Assembly (NCBI GenBank): GCA_003427395.1
Contig: BFEA01000014.1
Coordinates: 77,799-141,798, forward strand
DNA from: Chara braunii
Taxonomy: Eukaryota; Streptophyta; Charophyceae; Charales; Characeae
Direction of reading: 5' to 3'
DNA: 64,000 nt
The notes under the pieces were generated by a model. That model had not been told where the DNA came from. It saw only the letters and a program-made list of their open reading frames with translations, and did not search any database. Position 1 is the first letter of the stretch. Each line of letters begins with the position of its first letter. Below are positions 1-13,107 of this stretch, piece by piece. The position numbers and the translations under genes were made by a program.

Positions 1-414
1 GGGGGGGGATGCAAAACGAGGGAGAGAGGTAGGAGCATCCAGGCAGGCTTACTAGGCATTAAGCTCAATTAAACAGGAAGCTTTCAGTAATCATAGAATC
101 CATCCATTACACATAAACCAAACAATGGAAATGACGCGAGAATGGCTGGCCCATACATTGCATATATATGACATGTTTGTTTCGCTTGAAAGAGCCGGTC
201 CAACTTCAACCAGAGACTGAGGTAACATGATCAGCACAGCATCTCTCAGGTTTTAAGTCTGAGGATTCGTAAGTCATGACTGGAACGACGAATCTGACTC
301 CAGAGCGGAGTGGGTCAATAAATATTTACATACAAAACATGAAGTACCTGAAACAAGAAAAAGCAATGTCTTATTCAATGGCTAAAAGGTTATCTTCCGA
401 ACATGACAGCTTAC

Positions 415-483
415 CTGTACCCATTTCAGCAGCAAGTCTACTTCATCAGATGTGTCCAAAAGCTTCAGTGGTGACAAGCTCCT
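415..483 (-). CDS. ASPM: ASPM exon 9 (start of CH2)
   Basis: 23 codons, RSLSPLKLLDTSDEVDLLLK then WVQ, after GCTTTGCAG and before CAG|GTAAGC, phase 0. 'LLLKW(I/V)Q' is where the second CH domain of ASPM begins; the usual continuation 'AVC...' should be in the next exon, beyond the window start. Confidence 0.82.
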
Positions 484-732
484 CTGCAAAGCACACATGA
501 AAAGATGGCTTTCAAGTAACTCACTTGCTCTCACACGTACCAGGTATTTAAACATGCTATCAACATGAGTAGTAGATGTCAGTAATCCAGAAGATTTCCG
601 AGCACTAAAGCAGTTTCCACTTCACAGACACCTGACATTCATGCACGAAGTGCATACAGTGCAACAACCAAGCGCCCTATCTTATGGCTAGCATTTGTGT
701 GACTGGTATAAATTGACAATTTGGTGCACTAC

Positions 733-828
733 CTCCTTAGAAGACAAGCTGTGCTGCCTTCGTCTCTCAAGAAGTCGAACCTTCGCTATCTCTTCCATCA
801 CTCGCTCCTTGCACACAAGCTGGGGAAT
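733..828 (-). CDS. ASPM: ASPM exon 8 (inter-CH linker)
   Basis: 32 codons, IPQLVCKERVMEEIAKVRLL followed by ERRRQHSLSSKE, between CCCTGTGCAG and GAG|GTAGTG. It follows the CH1 end with exact phase. A charged helix at this position is usual between CH1 and CH2 in ASPM. Found only by looking for a continuation of exon 7. Confidence 0.82.
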
Positions 829-2689
829 CTGCACAGGGTAAGGAGATGAACACCTAAATTTCGTCAAATGATTTATTCCTTAGGTAATTCTCAAATACAT
901 ATCTGTGTGATTCTGTGGTTAATTAAACAGGCCCGCCCTTGGGATACACTCCACAGTGTTTCCTCAATCACTTAGACATCAGAAAAAAAACTTTTCAGAG
1001 GCAGGGGAAAAAAAAACAAAATTACGAAAACAGACTATTTCCTCGAGGGTAATCCCGTCCAAGTGACAGCTTTCGAGCGTCTAATAAGAGCGTTCTTTGT
1101 ACACCTAAGTTCGGCATAACTAGGGTCCGAACGAGTTTAATACCGTCTAGAGAAAACCTGCATTTCAGTTAACCGCATCCTTGTCCATTCTGAGGAGCGT
1201 CAGGTCAGTGACCATTCCACTGGCAAGTACAAGGATTGAGAACAATAAAACCCCCACCACGCTGCCTTCCGTCTAGGTCGAAGGACCCCTGACCTGCAAT
1301 TATTGCTCCCAGGAGGATTACCTTTCAGGTTCTTTTGCCTGAAGGAAAGAATTCCTCTCAATCTCACTTCGTGCTCAGGTTGCCAGAACAGCTTGATTAC
1401 AAGAACAGTATGCCTAATGAGTTGTCTTGGCTACCAACAAAAAACCTATCTTGCCCCGCACTGAGGTGGTGTCCCATTTATTCTACCTCATCTCTGTTTT
1501 CATCTTGAAGCCACAGTGGGTCTTTGTCCGCTCTTCGCCATCAATCGTGAGCATGCATCTTCTCTTCCAAACAGTCCAAAGTATAACTTGCCTAAGTACG
1601 GAGCACAAGCACCTCGCTGTACCATGTATGTAGAGTGATTCTGATGGCTGGCTGGGTTGTTATTTTGGACGTGGGGTGGGGGATAGTGAAAAGGGAGAAC
1701 CAGAGTTTGAAAGTCGGGCTCCAGAACCAGAGGGCCACTGAACATTTCATTCGGCAGTGGGTTATGTCCTCTTCTATGTTGAGTGTGCATATTTTCCAAA
1801 GCGGAGAGCTATACGGGTATGAACGGTTTCTACATCCGTGCATTGTTAGCAGGGAGAGCCACGTAGGCTATGAGCCATTGGGGGCTACATATTTTAGTCA
1901 ATTTGATTCTTTCGTATTTTTTCCAAGGGATAACAATTCCTTCGTCCAGCTTGAAATGTTCGGAGCAGTGTCTCTAGGTTTCAGTCCTAGCTCACGTGAA
2001 TTTCCTGCAATAGCAGGGACACCAACTTTAGAAGTTTTTTTCTGCAATAGGCATGTACCTCTTTGGGTTCTTCTGGTCCTGACAGCATTCTTTGGGTCTC
2101 ATTCCAAATCCTCAATGCCTTTGCATGGTTAGAACAGCACCCAGGACTTCGATCTTGTCACTCTTACTTTCCTCAGCAGGAAGGTCTCTACTTGCGTGGT
2201 TTCCAAGTCCTGAATTAGGATCTGATAATCTCGTTTTTGTGTCGTGGCCACTGGGTGGCATACCACCACATTCTTTTTCCTTTTTTCTTTTTTTTTAAAT
2301 AAAATGCGGGGTTGTCTTCTCCTCATATGGGGGGCAGCCGCATCTTTTACTATTCTATCAGCTTCTCTCAGCATTGTACCTCCCACTACCTACCCTGGAC
2401 AAGCACGGGATCAGCCGTACTTTTACAAGAGCCCATTCACACACCAAGGGGAACTGGGGTCTTAGACTACAGTCAAAGGCTAGGGTTTAAGGCTACCTTA
2501 AATTTGCTAACCAGGACTCAGGTATCCTAACGTTATGGGTCTACGCTTACCTACCTCTGCTCTGTGCCAGGGAGTAGCACCCAAGCTCCCATCACCTGGT
2601 GCGGGCTGGACAGAACCCAAGACTCAACTTCCACAACCAGTTAGGAGGGACAAGCCGACTTTCCCAGTCTGTGAACCCGAAGTATGTCG

Positions 2690-2795
2690 CACGGGGGATC
2701 GTGCAGAATCGCAAGGATGCCGTGGGGAATCAAACACATGACCTCCTCCTGTGTACCACTTACGTGCTCAACCAACTGAGCTAGGCCGCTTGGCC
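2690..2795 (-). repeat. tRNA-like sequence (SINE head or tRNA pseudogene)
   Basis: On the minus strand an A-box TAGCTCAGTTGGTTGAGCA is followed about 35 bases later by a B-box-like GTGTTTGATTCC. The D-arm pairs (GCTC/GAGC), but the anticodon arm and acceptor stem do not fold convincingly. A tRNA-derived SINE or tRNA pseudogene in the ASPM exon 7-8 intron is more likely than a functional tRNA. Confidence 0.45.
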
Positions 2796-3518
2796 TCATA
2801 CCACCTCATTCTAGTGTGCCCGCTCAATGGTTTTTCCAAAATGATCTGTGCCTGTGATTAATGCTCTTCGGAATCTTCCTGTATTGAAAGGTATCTCTGG
2901 GTGCTTAAGGCCATATGGGAAAGTGGATCTTTGAGTCGCATGTTTGCACCATCTTTCCAGGCCGAACATCATTTTCATGCAGTTGGAGTGCCATATAATT
3001 TAACACCTCACCCAATGCCCAGCTGCACTGTATGCAATCGTCCAACGCCAGTCCATCAAGTTATCACTTGCAATTCCTCAAGCTAAAAAAGAACTTTGGC
3101 CAGCCAGCTCAACACTTTGGATAAAATAAAGTAATATCTAAATCGAGTGTCTGCTTCCTCTTCATTACCACCATGGCTCTGTCAGAGTATACCGTCTAAT
3201 CCTTCACTGGGACAGAGGCCTCAGGGCAAAGTCGTACTCATCTAGGAGTACTGTGACAGAGGCATTCAAGCGAGCGAAGTATAGAGACTTAACGATGCCA
3301 GTGTCCAAACTTTTCAAATAAAAAAGACAGCACATTCATCAGATATTCACTGGGGGCAGACTCAGGCCAAACAGTTTGGGTGAGGAGCCTATGGTGCTAC
3401 ATTCATTCTTGGAAAACATGTACTTGGCCATAATAGAGGCCATGTCCGTGCTTCCATAGCATGAACATAGCACCCCTGGGGCCGGCATACATTCTCAGAG
3501 CTTCTCAGCTTCACACAC

Positions 3519-3692
3519 CTGCCACTTCAGCATTATCCGCCACAGGAGATCTATGGTCTTCTCTCTCTTGCACTCTGCCAAATCAGCAGGATTGATGCCC
3601 CCAGTTGCCATACCTGCATCCCGCAGGGATCGAAGGACTAGTTCCCAGTTGAAAATACTTGCTATCTTCGACGTCACCGGTACCCTGAGTTT
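3519..3692 (-). CDS. ASPM: ASPM exon 7 (CH1 domain end)
   Basis: 58 codons following ATATTGCAG. They run from KLRVPVTSKIASIFNWELVL, through RDAGMATGGINPADLAECKR, to EKTIDLLWRIMLKWQ. 'LRVPxxSRxxxxxN', 'GINPADLxxxxREKTxxLLW' is the diagnostic ASPM CH1 C-terminal half. Donor CAG|GTGTGT, phase 0 at both ends. It joins exon 6 directly as in homologues. Confidence 0.92.
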
Positions 3693-5985
3693 CTGCAATA
3701 TTTCAAAAGAAAAAATCAGCAATTAGAAATATGTCTGTCCATCTGTCTCCCCTGAATTATATGGCACCATGTTTGATGTGTCCCATAGGCCCACCGGTTC
3801 AGGGGCTGGTACCCAGAGCCGCACCGGGTGTGTCAATCTGCCTTCTGACCGACCTGCTGTCATTTTTTTGGTGGCTGCGAAACCAGGTCCTACCGGCCGA
3901 CCAATTGGCAATCCACCCTAGCCCAGATTTCTTTTTTGATTGCCCCATTAAACCTCCACTGAATTGGGGCGTCTTTGGACAGCACGACACAATGTCACAC
4001 AAGCACATAAGCAATCCCACCATGTGGAGTTATGGCCACGACCGGTTGACAATTGTGCCGCACAACACCGTGTAGCATGAGAAAAATTATGCTGCAAGGT
4101 GTGAACAAACAAGTGCTGAAGCAGAAGCGAGCAACTGGCTGTTCTGTTACGCAAAAAAAAACAAAAGACTTCTTCTTCTGTCTGTCTGCCTTTCTGCCTG
4201 CCTGCCAGTCTGTCTGTCTTTCCACCTGTCTTTCTGTCTGTCCGCACTCTTCATCACCATCACCTGCAAAGAGTCATCCTACATGATTGGCAGTGGTGAG
4301 GGCCGGCCCTCCAGAACAGCGGCCAGGAGCAATCACCTGACGAAAACACATGTTGCAAGATGAGAAATGAAGAACAAAGCAATAGAATCATTCAAGAATT
4401 CTTCTTAACACCGTTTGTGGCCATACTAAGGCCAGAAGCAGTCGAAAACGTCCTGGCATGGGTATGCCCTTGTCTGATGTCCAATAGTATGTACAGCCGA
4501 ATGAATCGCAAAGGGCAAAGAGAGTTCGTCTGAGATCAAGCGGTATGATGCACAAACTGAGGGCTAGGTCACACGTAAGATCTATCGTTAAACTTTGAGC
4601 AACAGGTAATCCAAGTGGCATAGCATACGCTCAGGTCTTACAGGTACTCCGACTGAAATAGCAGAGTCGCTGGTACAGAGAGCTGATATAGTACGTAGAC
4701 GATCTAGGCCAGGCTCTGTTACCTTTCTGAAGAAGGTAACATGAAAACTATTGCCCGTTTGCCTTTCTGGAAAGTTTTACGGAGGATTGGGTGTTCCAAA
4801 CACCATTAATCTTGGACAACTCTGGCCAATAGGCAGTACTATTCAAATGCCATATAAGGCCACATCAGAAGTCAAAATTCTCAAATCTGCTGCCTATTTC
4901 CTAAACCTGCAGTCTGCTCACTATGCCACTGCCTATCAACTTACCCCGGATTCGGTCAAATTTAGAGCATGCCCCCATGCGGTATTTTCTAAACACATAT
5001 TTAGGTCCCTGATTCACTACCTTATAACGTTATCACCCACAACAGCTAACCCAACCCACAACTGCGATAGGGCTCAGCTGTTTGCACGGTGGTACAGTGA
5101 ATCAAAACAAAAGGTGAGAGTCCGTGAGAGTGAGAAATCATAAATCAAAAAATAATATAATATGATATGGTGTTATGTAATATAATGTAATATAATAATG
5201 CATAATAAATAAATAACTAGACTTCCTGAGCTGCCCGGCCCGGCGTGCACGGCAGGTGCACGGGTCAGCCATGCGAGCTATTTTTTATTAAACAAGTAAT
5301 ATAATATGATAAAATGTTATGATATAATGTTATATAAAATAAACGATCGACTAAACAACTACATTATAACCGGGCTTCCAACCAGGGCCTCTCGGGTCAC
5401 CTTGGTTGCCTGGGCGGCCTGACCGGGCAAGGGCCAGGTAAGGTCCCTGCAAAAATAAGACTAAAAAAACGACATCCGAAAAAAAAACTCCGTTATGCAG
5501 AAAATAAACTGAACAACTTTTTTCCCCAGCGTCATGTCGATATTCTTTACCAGAAAACGAATCACGTCTTTTTTCACCTCCTATTTAAAGCTATTTTTAG
5601 TTTTACTGGACCCAGCCTGTCAAAAAGTGGCCCTCGGCCACTCTGGTAGCCAGACTACATACTAAAAATAACAAAAACATCCCAAAACACGTCCCACGAC
5701 ATGCAGAGAGGCCCATGATCCAGGCTGGCCATGCAAAGGTCAGTATGTAGAGAGTAAGAGTTTCCTGCCCAGAATAGCCATCACTTTCCCGAACAAGCAA
5801 CAAAAATAGACCCAAAAAAAATCTGTTTTTTTCTTCACAAAACCCCTTGTGACCAGCCAGACCACGCATCCGTCCGAGCATAGCCTTATTTTTTCGAACA
5901 AGCAGCAGACAACACAGTTGTGACCAGCTTCCAGAGTCAGGCCAGGAGGTATTGTTGTTTAAGGAAATCGGGAGTTGTGGAAAGT

Positions 5986-6003
5986 GTCCTTCAGGACATC
6001 TGT

Positions 6004-6035
<32 letters not shown>

Positions 6036-6090
6036 GGCCCCTGCGCAAGGATAACACGCATAAATCGAGAAATGGTCCAAATGAAAAAAA
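5986..6090 (+). pseudogene. U6 snRNA retrocopy 1 (near full length, poly(A), TSD)
   Basis: Nearly complete U6: 5' stem, the ACAGAGA box (about 6020), AGC triad and the CAAATCGAG-like 3' region. It ends TCCAAATG followed by seven A instead of the T-run a Pol III U6 gene needs. The 8-bp sequence GTGGAAAG occurs immediately upstream (5977-5984) and again after the A tract (6091-6098), the mark of LINE-type retroposition. No TATA at -30 or plant USE is visible upstream. It lies in an ASPM intron, antisense to the gene. Confidence 0.8.
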
Positions 6091-6246
6091 GTGGAAAGCA
6101 GGGCTGCAGGAGTTGCTGAAACATTCCGACAAGGAAAGAACGCAGAAATCGGACTGAAATCTAACCTTATGAGACTCGTACCTTGACAGATAATCAGAGG
6201 GTCACACATGACATAAAGGACCTAAGATCAAATCTGAGAGAGGTAC

Positions 6247-6247
<1 letters not shown>

Positions 6248-6299
<52 letters not shown>
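6248..6299. repeat. (CA)n microsatellite
   Basis: About 26 uninterrupted CA units in the ASPM exon 6-7 intron. Confidence 0.97.
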
Positions 6300-6301
<2 letters not shown>

Positions 6302-6604
6302 CCCCTCATTACAGCCAGTGGGCTCGAGAATGCTCCCCAGACTAGAATGGAGCCGTTCTTTATCTCAAACAACAAAAAAAAACATAATAATAATGGAGGG
6401 TGAGATGGACTACAAACCTCAACGATACAGAAGAAACATGATGCTAGCCCTCGTTAGATTATCGTTCTAGTAAAGCTGAGGAAAGGGAAAGTTGGACTCA
6501 AACGGAAATATGTACAGATTAAGTTGATTAACACCAAACCACCTTCAATGGATGACAGAGGCCATTAGTTCTAGTAAAACGGAAAACTGGATTTCATCCC
6601 CTAC

Positions 6605-6718
6605 CTCAAGGAGGCCACAATTGCCTATCAGCATCTCTGAAACCTTTGCCACGCAAATGCCATTATGCAAATCCACTGCCAAGTCCTTTATGTGAAAATT
6701 GAACTCAAGAATCGGAGC
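6605..6718 (-). CDS. ASPM: ASPM exon 6 (CH1 domain core)
   Basis: 38 codons, APILEFNFHIKDLAVDLHNG through LIGNCGLLE, between TGTCTGCAG and GAG|GTAGGG. This is the central calponin-homology helix region ('YDFRVxNLAVDLRDGVRLxKLxE' in homologues). The basic Arg of the usual DLRDG motif is replaced here (DLHNG). CH domains bind actin or microtubules; in ASPM the pair contributes to spindle association. Confidence 0.88.
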
Positions 6719-6890
6719 CTGCAGACAATGGATACCAGTCAAAACACTCAAAAGTCCTTTCAAAGAAGAAGGGCAGACAAGGCTCTGAAAACTGCAAAAA
6801 TGATGAATGCTGTCAATTTGTCAACTAGTCACAGGATGGTTTATAAAAAATGGCCTTCCACACAGCAAAAGACCCAAAACTCTCTCTCTC

Positions 6891-6926
6891 CTGTCTCTTA
6901 TACACATCTAGATGTGTATAAGAGAC

Positions 6927-6928
<2 letters not shown>
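6891..6928. other. Nextera mate-pair junction adapter (assembly artefact)
   Basis: A 38-bp palindrome made of CTGTCTCTTATACACATCT followed by its reverse complement, i.e. two Tn5 mosaic ends back to back. This is the known Nextera mate-pair circularisation junction. A (CT)n tract is on its left and (GA)n on its right, so the join may be false. Confidence 0.97.

Positions 6929-6968
<40 letters not shown>
6929..6968. repeat. (GA)n microsatellite beside adapter
   Basis: About 20 GA units directly following the adapter junction; the left flank of the adapter is CT-rich, as if the same tract were read in opposite orientations. Confidence 0.95.
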
Positions 6969-6971
<3 letters not shown>

Positions 6972-8254
6972 CCAGTGGGAGTGCGAGCCACTGTATGTTG
7001 AGCCAGAGCAAGCATCAGCAAACGCATTGCACCATCCAACTTTTGCCTCCAGACAGTGAAATGGTTTACTGATAAATCACATGAGCAGCCCCCTGCCAAC
7101 ACGACCATGCAAGAACAGCATATATGGGGGTACAACATTAGCCTGATGAACATTGAGATACAACGGAAAAGCAAGCAGCCAGTTTCTGAAGGCCTGGTCT
7201 TCCCAGACATTCTGAATGCTATGGGTAACCTGCCATGTCGTGGACAAGCGGAAAATGCATTCGCAATCTCATCAGCCAGTGGAAAGGGAACCACTATATT
7301 ATCTCTGAAATGGAAGCATCCATAGATTGCATTCCCATTAAAGGAGGTACCATTGTTGCTGTTACTGTTCAAGAAGCAGGATGGGGCAGAGGAGGAGAGA
7401 ACACGTACTGATACTTGCTGCTTGAACTCCAGAAGCCGGGAGCACAAGAACGCTGTGAACGCAATGACGATCTTCTCATTTGACGCCATGTTCCCCTCTG
7501 TCATGTCAGAGTGGACGAGAATCTGCAACAACCAAGAAAGGACAGAAGTGTATACGACAGCAAATTAGAGCTGGAGAAAGTCAGCATTGTTTCTTCGATG
7601 GGGTTCACAGTTCGGAAGGAATCAAATCAAGTAGAAGCAAAGACCTCGGACAACCATGTGTGCAACCGAATCATACTGAACTGGACTACTCATCTGGGTG
7701 AACTGCGTGGTGCAACAACATTGTTTAATTCGACTTTGTGCACAAAACAAGGAAGTTATGCAAACCGAGCCCATGGCTGTGGTGGGCTTGCATCTTCATG
7801 TCCAAGGTTGGCGCTAAGGCCCCTGAAAGGGGTGCCCATGGGTAGTGGACTTCATCGGATAGTATAGGCTTGGCAGCTGAAGTGGGAGAGGGCACCGAAG
7901 CATTTGCGTTGTCCTTTGAACATCCGAGGTACACTTGAATATAATGCCATAGTCAGATTCCAAGCTGGCAGGGAGGTGGAGGTCAAAGGAGGGCTATTTA
8001 TGTTGCTGGCTGTAAGGGGAAGTAGTTAGATATTGATCCTTGCTCTTTCATTCATTTTCGTTGTCTAGTATTGTTAACAAGATGATAAAGGATGAGGGCA
8101 AGTTGAGATTGGTTCTTCTTCTTCTTGCCTTTATTCTTCTTCTTCCTTTGTCTCATTCTTCTCCCAATCTTCTTTCATTTGAGTGCAATTGAATGGCCTT
8201 TTCTCTTTGTGAGTTTGTGAGTTTTGCGTCGGGAGCTGACGCAGATCATAGAAA

Positions 8255-8360
8255 TTTTGTGTCTTCTGAATGCTGCATAAGTGAGTCCACTGTGAGAAAA
8301 AGGAAATCGAAATATGCTGCATAAGTGAGTCCACTGTGAGAAAAAGGAAATCGAAATTCA
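8255..8360. repeat. 45-bp tandem duplication
   Basis: The segment ATGCTGCATAAGTGAGTCCA plus the following AAAAAGGAAATCGAAAT stretch occurs twice in succession with no visible difference, within the ASPM exon 5-6 intron. Confidence 0.9.
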
Positions 8361-10292
8361 TTTCAATAACCTGCTTCGGTTGGCATAGAGACCAGCATAG
8401 TCCCGTCACAATGCACCAACCATCTAAAAGTTTGTAGGCGCATAATCTGCACTAGTTCCCCATGGTGCCCACATGGATTCTGACCGCAGGAACTATCCTG
8501 CTCTCACTGGAATAGAAAAAGCCATAAAACAATGTTTTCAGTAACCGGTCACCAAAAAGCAAAAAAAAACAAAAAACAGGTTCATGCTACTCTTCATAGT
8601 CCATCATACCTCCGGAATCCCGAGCTTCCTAACACAGCAATGAATTAGTTCGAAGTTCTTGACAGCAGCCTCCGTCTTGGCATTCTCGCATGCTTCTCTC
8701 TCCCGCCCACTCATTTCATATCCTACTTCCCAATGTGCCCTTCGTCTTCTTTGACCAGCATTCCCTGCCATCACCATCATCAGAGACTGTGCCCGCTGTG
8801 CACTTGTCAATCAACTTATATGCATAAAGAGCAATCAAGCATTCACTAGTTTGTGACAGTACAAAGCACAGTATGCACTTTCGCACATTCCACAATTTCA
8901 GATAGAGTCACCAACAAACGGCGTTAACAGTATTATGAGTGAATCAGTATCCAAAAGGGAAAGTTGCCAAGTTCCAAAAATGTCCTTGCAAAAGCTGCTT
9001 GATGTAACTTTCCGTTACATAGCAGAATGTGACCCAGACATCTGTATCACACAAGTGATGCACTTTACCAAGTGCCAGGCGCACCTCCAATTCTCTGTGT
9101 TTCCCTTGGAGTATCTGTGCAACCCTGTACAACCAGACAGTTATGATTTCTATACCTGGCAGGAGGTTTAATAGAGCACGCTAGCATACATTGTTTTAAG
9201 CCCGTAGAAACAAAGTAATAATTGACAGCTTCGGTCTCAGTCAGCATGGTACAAAGGGCTGGCTTGTAGCTGCGTAGCAATATTTGAGAATTTTAGTTTC
9301 AGTCAAGCATGGTACCAAGGGCTGGCTCATACCTACGTATTACTGTTTGAAGATTTCGGTCACAGTTCGGCATGGTACATCGGCCTGGGCTGTAAAAACA
9401 AAGTAGTATTTGACAGTTTCACTTACCGTCCAGTGCAGTAACGATTGCAGGCCGACAGCTAGATACTAGTGATGAGAATGTTGCTTCCCCCTTGAAGCGC
9501 GATGCAGAATACGATTTGAGCTCCCAGCCCAACAAGGACAATTTTTACTTCGAGGTTGAATGAATGGGGAAGCCTTTTCCACAACTCATTGCTGGAGAGG
9601 AGAAGCTAGTGCAGGTATACCGGACTTATTCTCTGAGAGCAGGTGGGGCCAGGTTTCAGGGAGTTTTCCTGATGTGCTCTGTCATGATGGACAGTGACCT
9701 CCAATCAAGTATGCATGTGCCCCAATCAGGTGTATGACTTACTTCGGCAAGTGCATGAGTGAAACTAATTGAATCCTACAACGAGACCGTCTTTCTATTT
9801 CGAGCTATCTGGAGCTGTTTCTTCACTATCTCCTATATTAATGATGTCCCAGTCACAAGTGAGAGCGGCGGATCTGAGAGCAGGGGAACCTTTGTTGGCG
9901 ACCTTCCACTTACGCACATATCCTGTGTTACAGAAACACAATACCTCCTAATACAATACAAACAACTACAGAAATATCACGAGTATTTGAATATTCCACA
10001 TTCCATAATTTTGTACACTGTGCATTCAACACTCAGCCATGTCTCCTGTTAACTTTTCAACAAAGGTTAACTCCTGGGTAAAGGCCACGGGAGCACAACT
10101 TTTACTTCCACAAGCTGTTACGACAGAGAGAGGGATTGGGAGGGGGGGGAGGGGAGCAAGAGACGGGGTGTAGCATATCAGAAAGTGAAATGCACTGAAA
10201 GCCTAGGATCTAGCAATGACGAAAGTGGCAACAACCAGCAGCATAGGTGCAACATTCACAAGGTGTCAATGTGCGCGACGCAAAGAGTGAAN

Positions 10293-10325
<33 letters not shown>
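10293..10325. repeat. (CA)n microsatellite next to a single N
   Basis: About 16 CA units beginning directly after an N at 10292, probably an unresolved repeat length. Confidence 0.95.
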
Positions 10326-10328
<3 letters not shown>

Positions 10329-10567
10329 TTTAAGAAATACCCTTCCACAACATAAACATTCAGCCCTCTCTCCTGGCCACCAAATGCTACTCATTCAGAA
10401 TCGGCAACTTGACAGCAGTGATGGAAGGGCTTTTCTGCAGAAGACAGTGATTGACTTGGTTATATTGTTGTCTCCTATGTGCAGAGTAGAGTCGTCAGAG
10501 CGAGAATGATAAAATGAAAACGAAATTGCATGTCCGTCAGCAAAAAGGTGTTAATGCCACCACTGAC

Positions 10568-10650
10568 CTGGACATAAGATAAATGGTAATTGAGCCGTCC
10601 AAGGTTCCGCAAAATGTCTCCTTCTCCCAAGAGGCAGTCAGAAAGGAACT
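10568..10650 (-). CDS. ASPM: ASPM exon 5
   Basis: An 83-bp exon. Its first two bases complete a Glu codon started in exon 4, then it encodes FLSDCLLGEGDILRNLGRLN and YHLSYVQ. It matches the ASPM CH1 entry of the type 'EFLSSDVMHGEGNLLAHLxxxGYxVSYxQ'. Acceptor GTGACAG, donor CCAG|GTCAGT, ending in phase 0. Too short to appear as a distinct long open frame. Confidence 0.88.
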
Positions 10651-12021
10651 CTGTCACACAGGCAGGAAATGAAATCATAGCCCATAACCAAAAAGCAGAT
10701 AAGACGACGAAGATGAAACAGACAGACCGTTCGGCAAAACAAGTCAGGCTTTAGCATAGAGCCTGTTTTGATACCAGCAGATATGGATGAAATGATTTGG
10801 CCAAAGGGTGTCAGGGCACACTGACACTGCCATTGTAACCTGAAAATAATGCCTGGCCTTTTCCCCTGTTTCCCCTGTGGCCGTGGCTTCGAAGGGTAGG
10901 CCGGTACCGCACCCGGCAGGGGGGTAAATATGCAGGTACCGGAGGCCGAGCAGAAGAAGACAAAAGTGGCATTTTTAGAGGCCGGTAGTGTAGGCTAGGT
11001 CTAGCGGGTACCAGTCTGAGTCTAGGGCCTGTAGGGGCAATATCAGAGTCTGCAATGATGTTCCCTCCAAAAGGAGGAAGAGGTACCAGTTGCTTGGGAA
11101 GGCCAGCGGCCTGGAAGTCACCGCCCAAGAGGCAAAGCAGGCCGCTATATCTTCCGGCCGGGCGGAAGACCCGGCCCCTTTTTTGGTGTGCAAGTTTGGC
11201 GACACACTTGTGGAGCGCTGGAGGGAGCAGCGCTGGGTTGGAGCTGCGCTGCTGGGGAGGAAGAAGAAGGACACGAGGGAGGAAGGAGGAAGGGAGGAGG
11301 AAGGGAGGAGGAAGGGGGAGGAGCGCCAGGGGTACTTACCTGGCTATGGTGGCAGCCATCTTCATCACCTTGGTGGGCGCTGCAGCAAGGAGTCCCCAGC
11401 AGGGGGGAGCTACACCAAGAAGCTTCAAGGCAAGGCTGGGCATGGAGGCCTGAGCGGGAGCAGCCATAGCTGCTCTGGGTTGTCCTTTGGACGTCGGTGC
11501 AAGGCCTAGTAGTCCGCCATAGCCTCGGCCTATGTGTGTGAAGAGTGGGGGAGGCAGCCATGGCTATGGTGGACCTTGAGTGATACCTGCAGTAGAAAAG
11601 GGACTCGGACATGATTCTGGACCAGTCATTCAACATTGTATTATTATTTCTTGTATGAATAAGAGAAGGGGGAGATAAGGAGGAGGAGATTGTTGGGCGA
11701 AGAATAAGAGCCATGTCATTGTCTTTGCTGGTGTACATCTTCTTCTTCTTCTTTCTTACTTCTTCTTCTTCTACTCCTCTCTCACCTCTCAAGTTCATTC
11801 ATTTCTTTCTACAATTGGATGGCATTGTACTTTCCAGTGGATGTGTATCTCGAAATTGGCCAGGGTCATAACAAATGAAGAAAACTTGTATCACGGATTC
11901 GTTCAAAAAGTAATAAAAAAAAAAAAAAAATGTTGAATTGTATGGAATACTTCCGTAGGACTTTCAGAAAATGGGCAGATTCAGTTGAAAATACAAGGCA
12001 ACAATGAAGGGGAAACCCGAA

Positions 12022-12120
12022 TCACATCTGTCTAACATGGAACAATACGGAGAATATAAGCATGTCTCCTGCGCAAGGATGACACAGACAAATCGAGAAA
12101 TGGTGCAAATTTTGGAAAGG
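12022..12120 (+). pseudogene. U6 snRNA retrocopy 2 (diverged)
   Basis: Recognisable from CACATCTG through GGAACAATACGGAGA, CCTGCGCAAGGATGACAC and AAATCGAGAAATGGTGCAAA to a terminal TTTT, followed by an A-rich stretch. The ACAGAGA box is mutated (ATACGGAGA) and the AGCATGGCC block is altered, so it is non-functional. It lies in the ASPM exon 4-5 intron, antisense to the gene. Confidence 0.75.
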
Positions 12121-12402
12121 AAAAAAAAGGATGTACCAGAATTGACACAGCAACATAGAACAAAGCAGAGATAACAAAGCACCAACAACAAATGCACAAG
12201 ATATTGACATTATTAAAGTTCCCAGTTCACCTCCAACCAATTACTAAGACAACGATGATGCAATGTCGGTCTCTCTCACATGTCCTACCCGCAGCTTACT
12301 CTACAGTCTGCTGATGTCCAACGCCACACAGCCCAATGCTGCTCCAACCAATCATCAGTAGAAGAATATACAATACTGCAAGTCCCTCGCCCTTCTTCAT
12401 GC

Positions 12403-12403
<1 letters not shown>

Positions 12404-12477
<74 letters not shown>

Positions 12478-12494
12478 ACACACACACACACACA
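12404..12494. repeat. (CT)n then (CA)n compound microsatellite
   Basis: About 35 CT units followed by about 9 CA units. Confidence 0.97.
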
Positions 12495-13107
12495 CGCTCG
12501 CACACCATTCACCAAGTAAGGCTGGCACCCAGCTCTCCTCCCGGCGCTCTCCTTGACTGCTGCTGCAAACACACAAGGCAAAAGTCTCTCCCCGTTGAAA
12601 GATGCCAACAATTCCCCAAGCCTCCACCTTGGTAGCGAGGCCAGGGTTCCTACCAGGCTAGACCGGCCTTTTTCGGTTCCTTCGGAGGTACCGCAATACT
12701 CACTGCCTGGCCAATATGCTAACTCCACCTGCCTACCATTTTCTAACTTTGGACGGGCCAATTTTTTTCCAGGGCCGAGGTTAGGACCTGGCAACTTTCT
12801 GCAGCATGTCCACACACTTTTGGCTTCATTAAGTTCCAATCCACGATCTCATACATCACCAGGTCACCTTACAGCTTGCGTCTACGTCACCATTTGCTCC
12901 AATAGGACGCTTCAAGGTCACATTACAGCTTGCATCTATATCCTTTTTCAATGGTCAAAACAAAACCCACCAGCCAAGCATTCAGGCAGGTTGCCACAGT
13001 AGTTTCCGGCTTTAGGGAGCTTAGATTCCTATGCTCTTTGTTTTTCCCCATTCCTTTATGCAAAATCCGAGATCAAAGCTGAGCTCAATGTTTCAATACG
13101 ACATTAC

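Noticed and set aside
2690-2795. Functional tRNA gene
   Set aside because: D-arm fits but anticodon arm and acceptor stem do not fold.
4751-5143. 130-codon plus-strand frame
   Set aside because: No motif, within an ASPM intron, on the opposite strand.
5986-6082. Functional U6 snRNA gene
   Set aside because: No terminator T-run, no USE/TATA spacing, an A tail and flanking target duplication; read as a retrocopy.
6908-7531. 207-codon minus-strand frame in an ASPM intron
   Set aside because: Its C-terminus is (GA)n plus adapter sequence and the rest shows no recognised domain; same strand as ASPM with no splice support.
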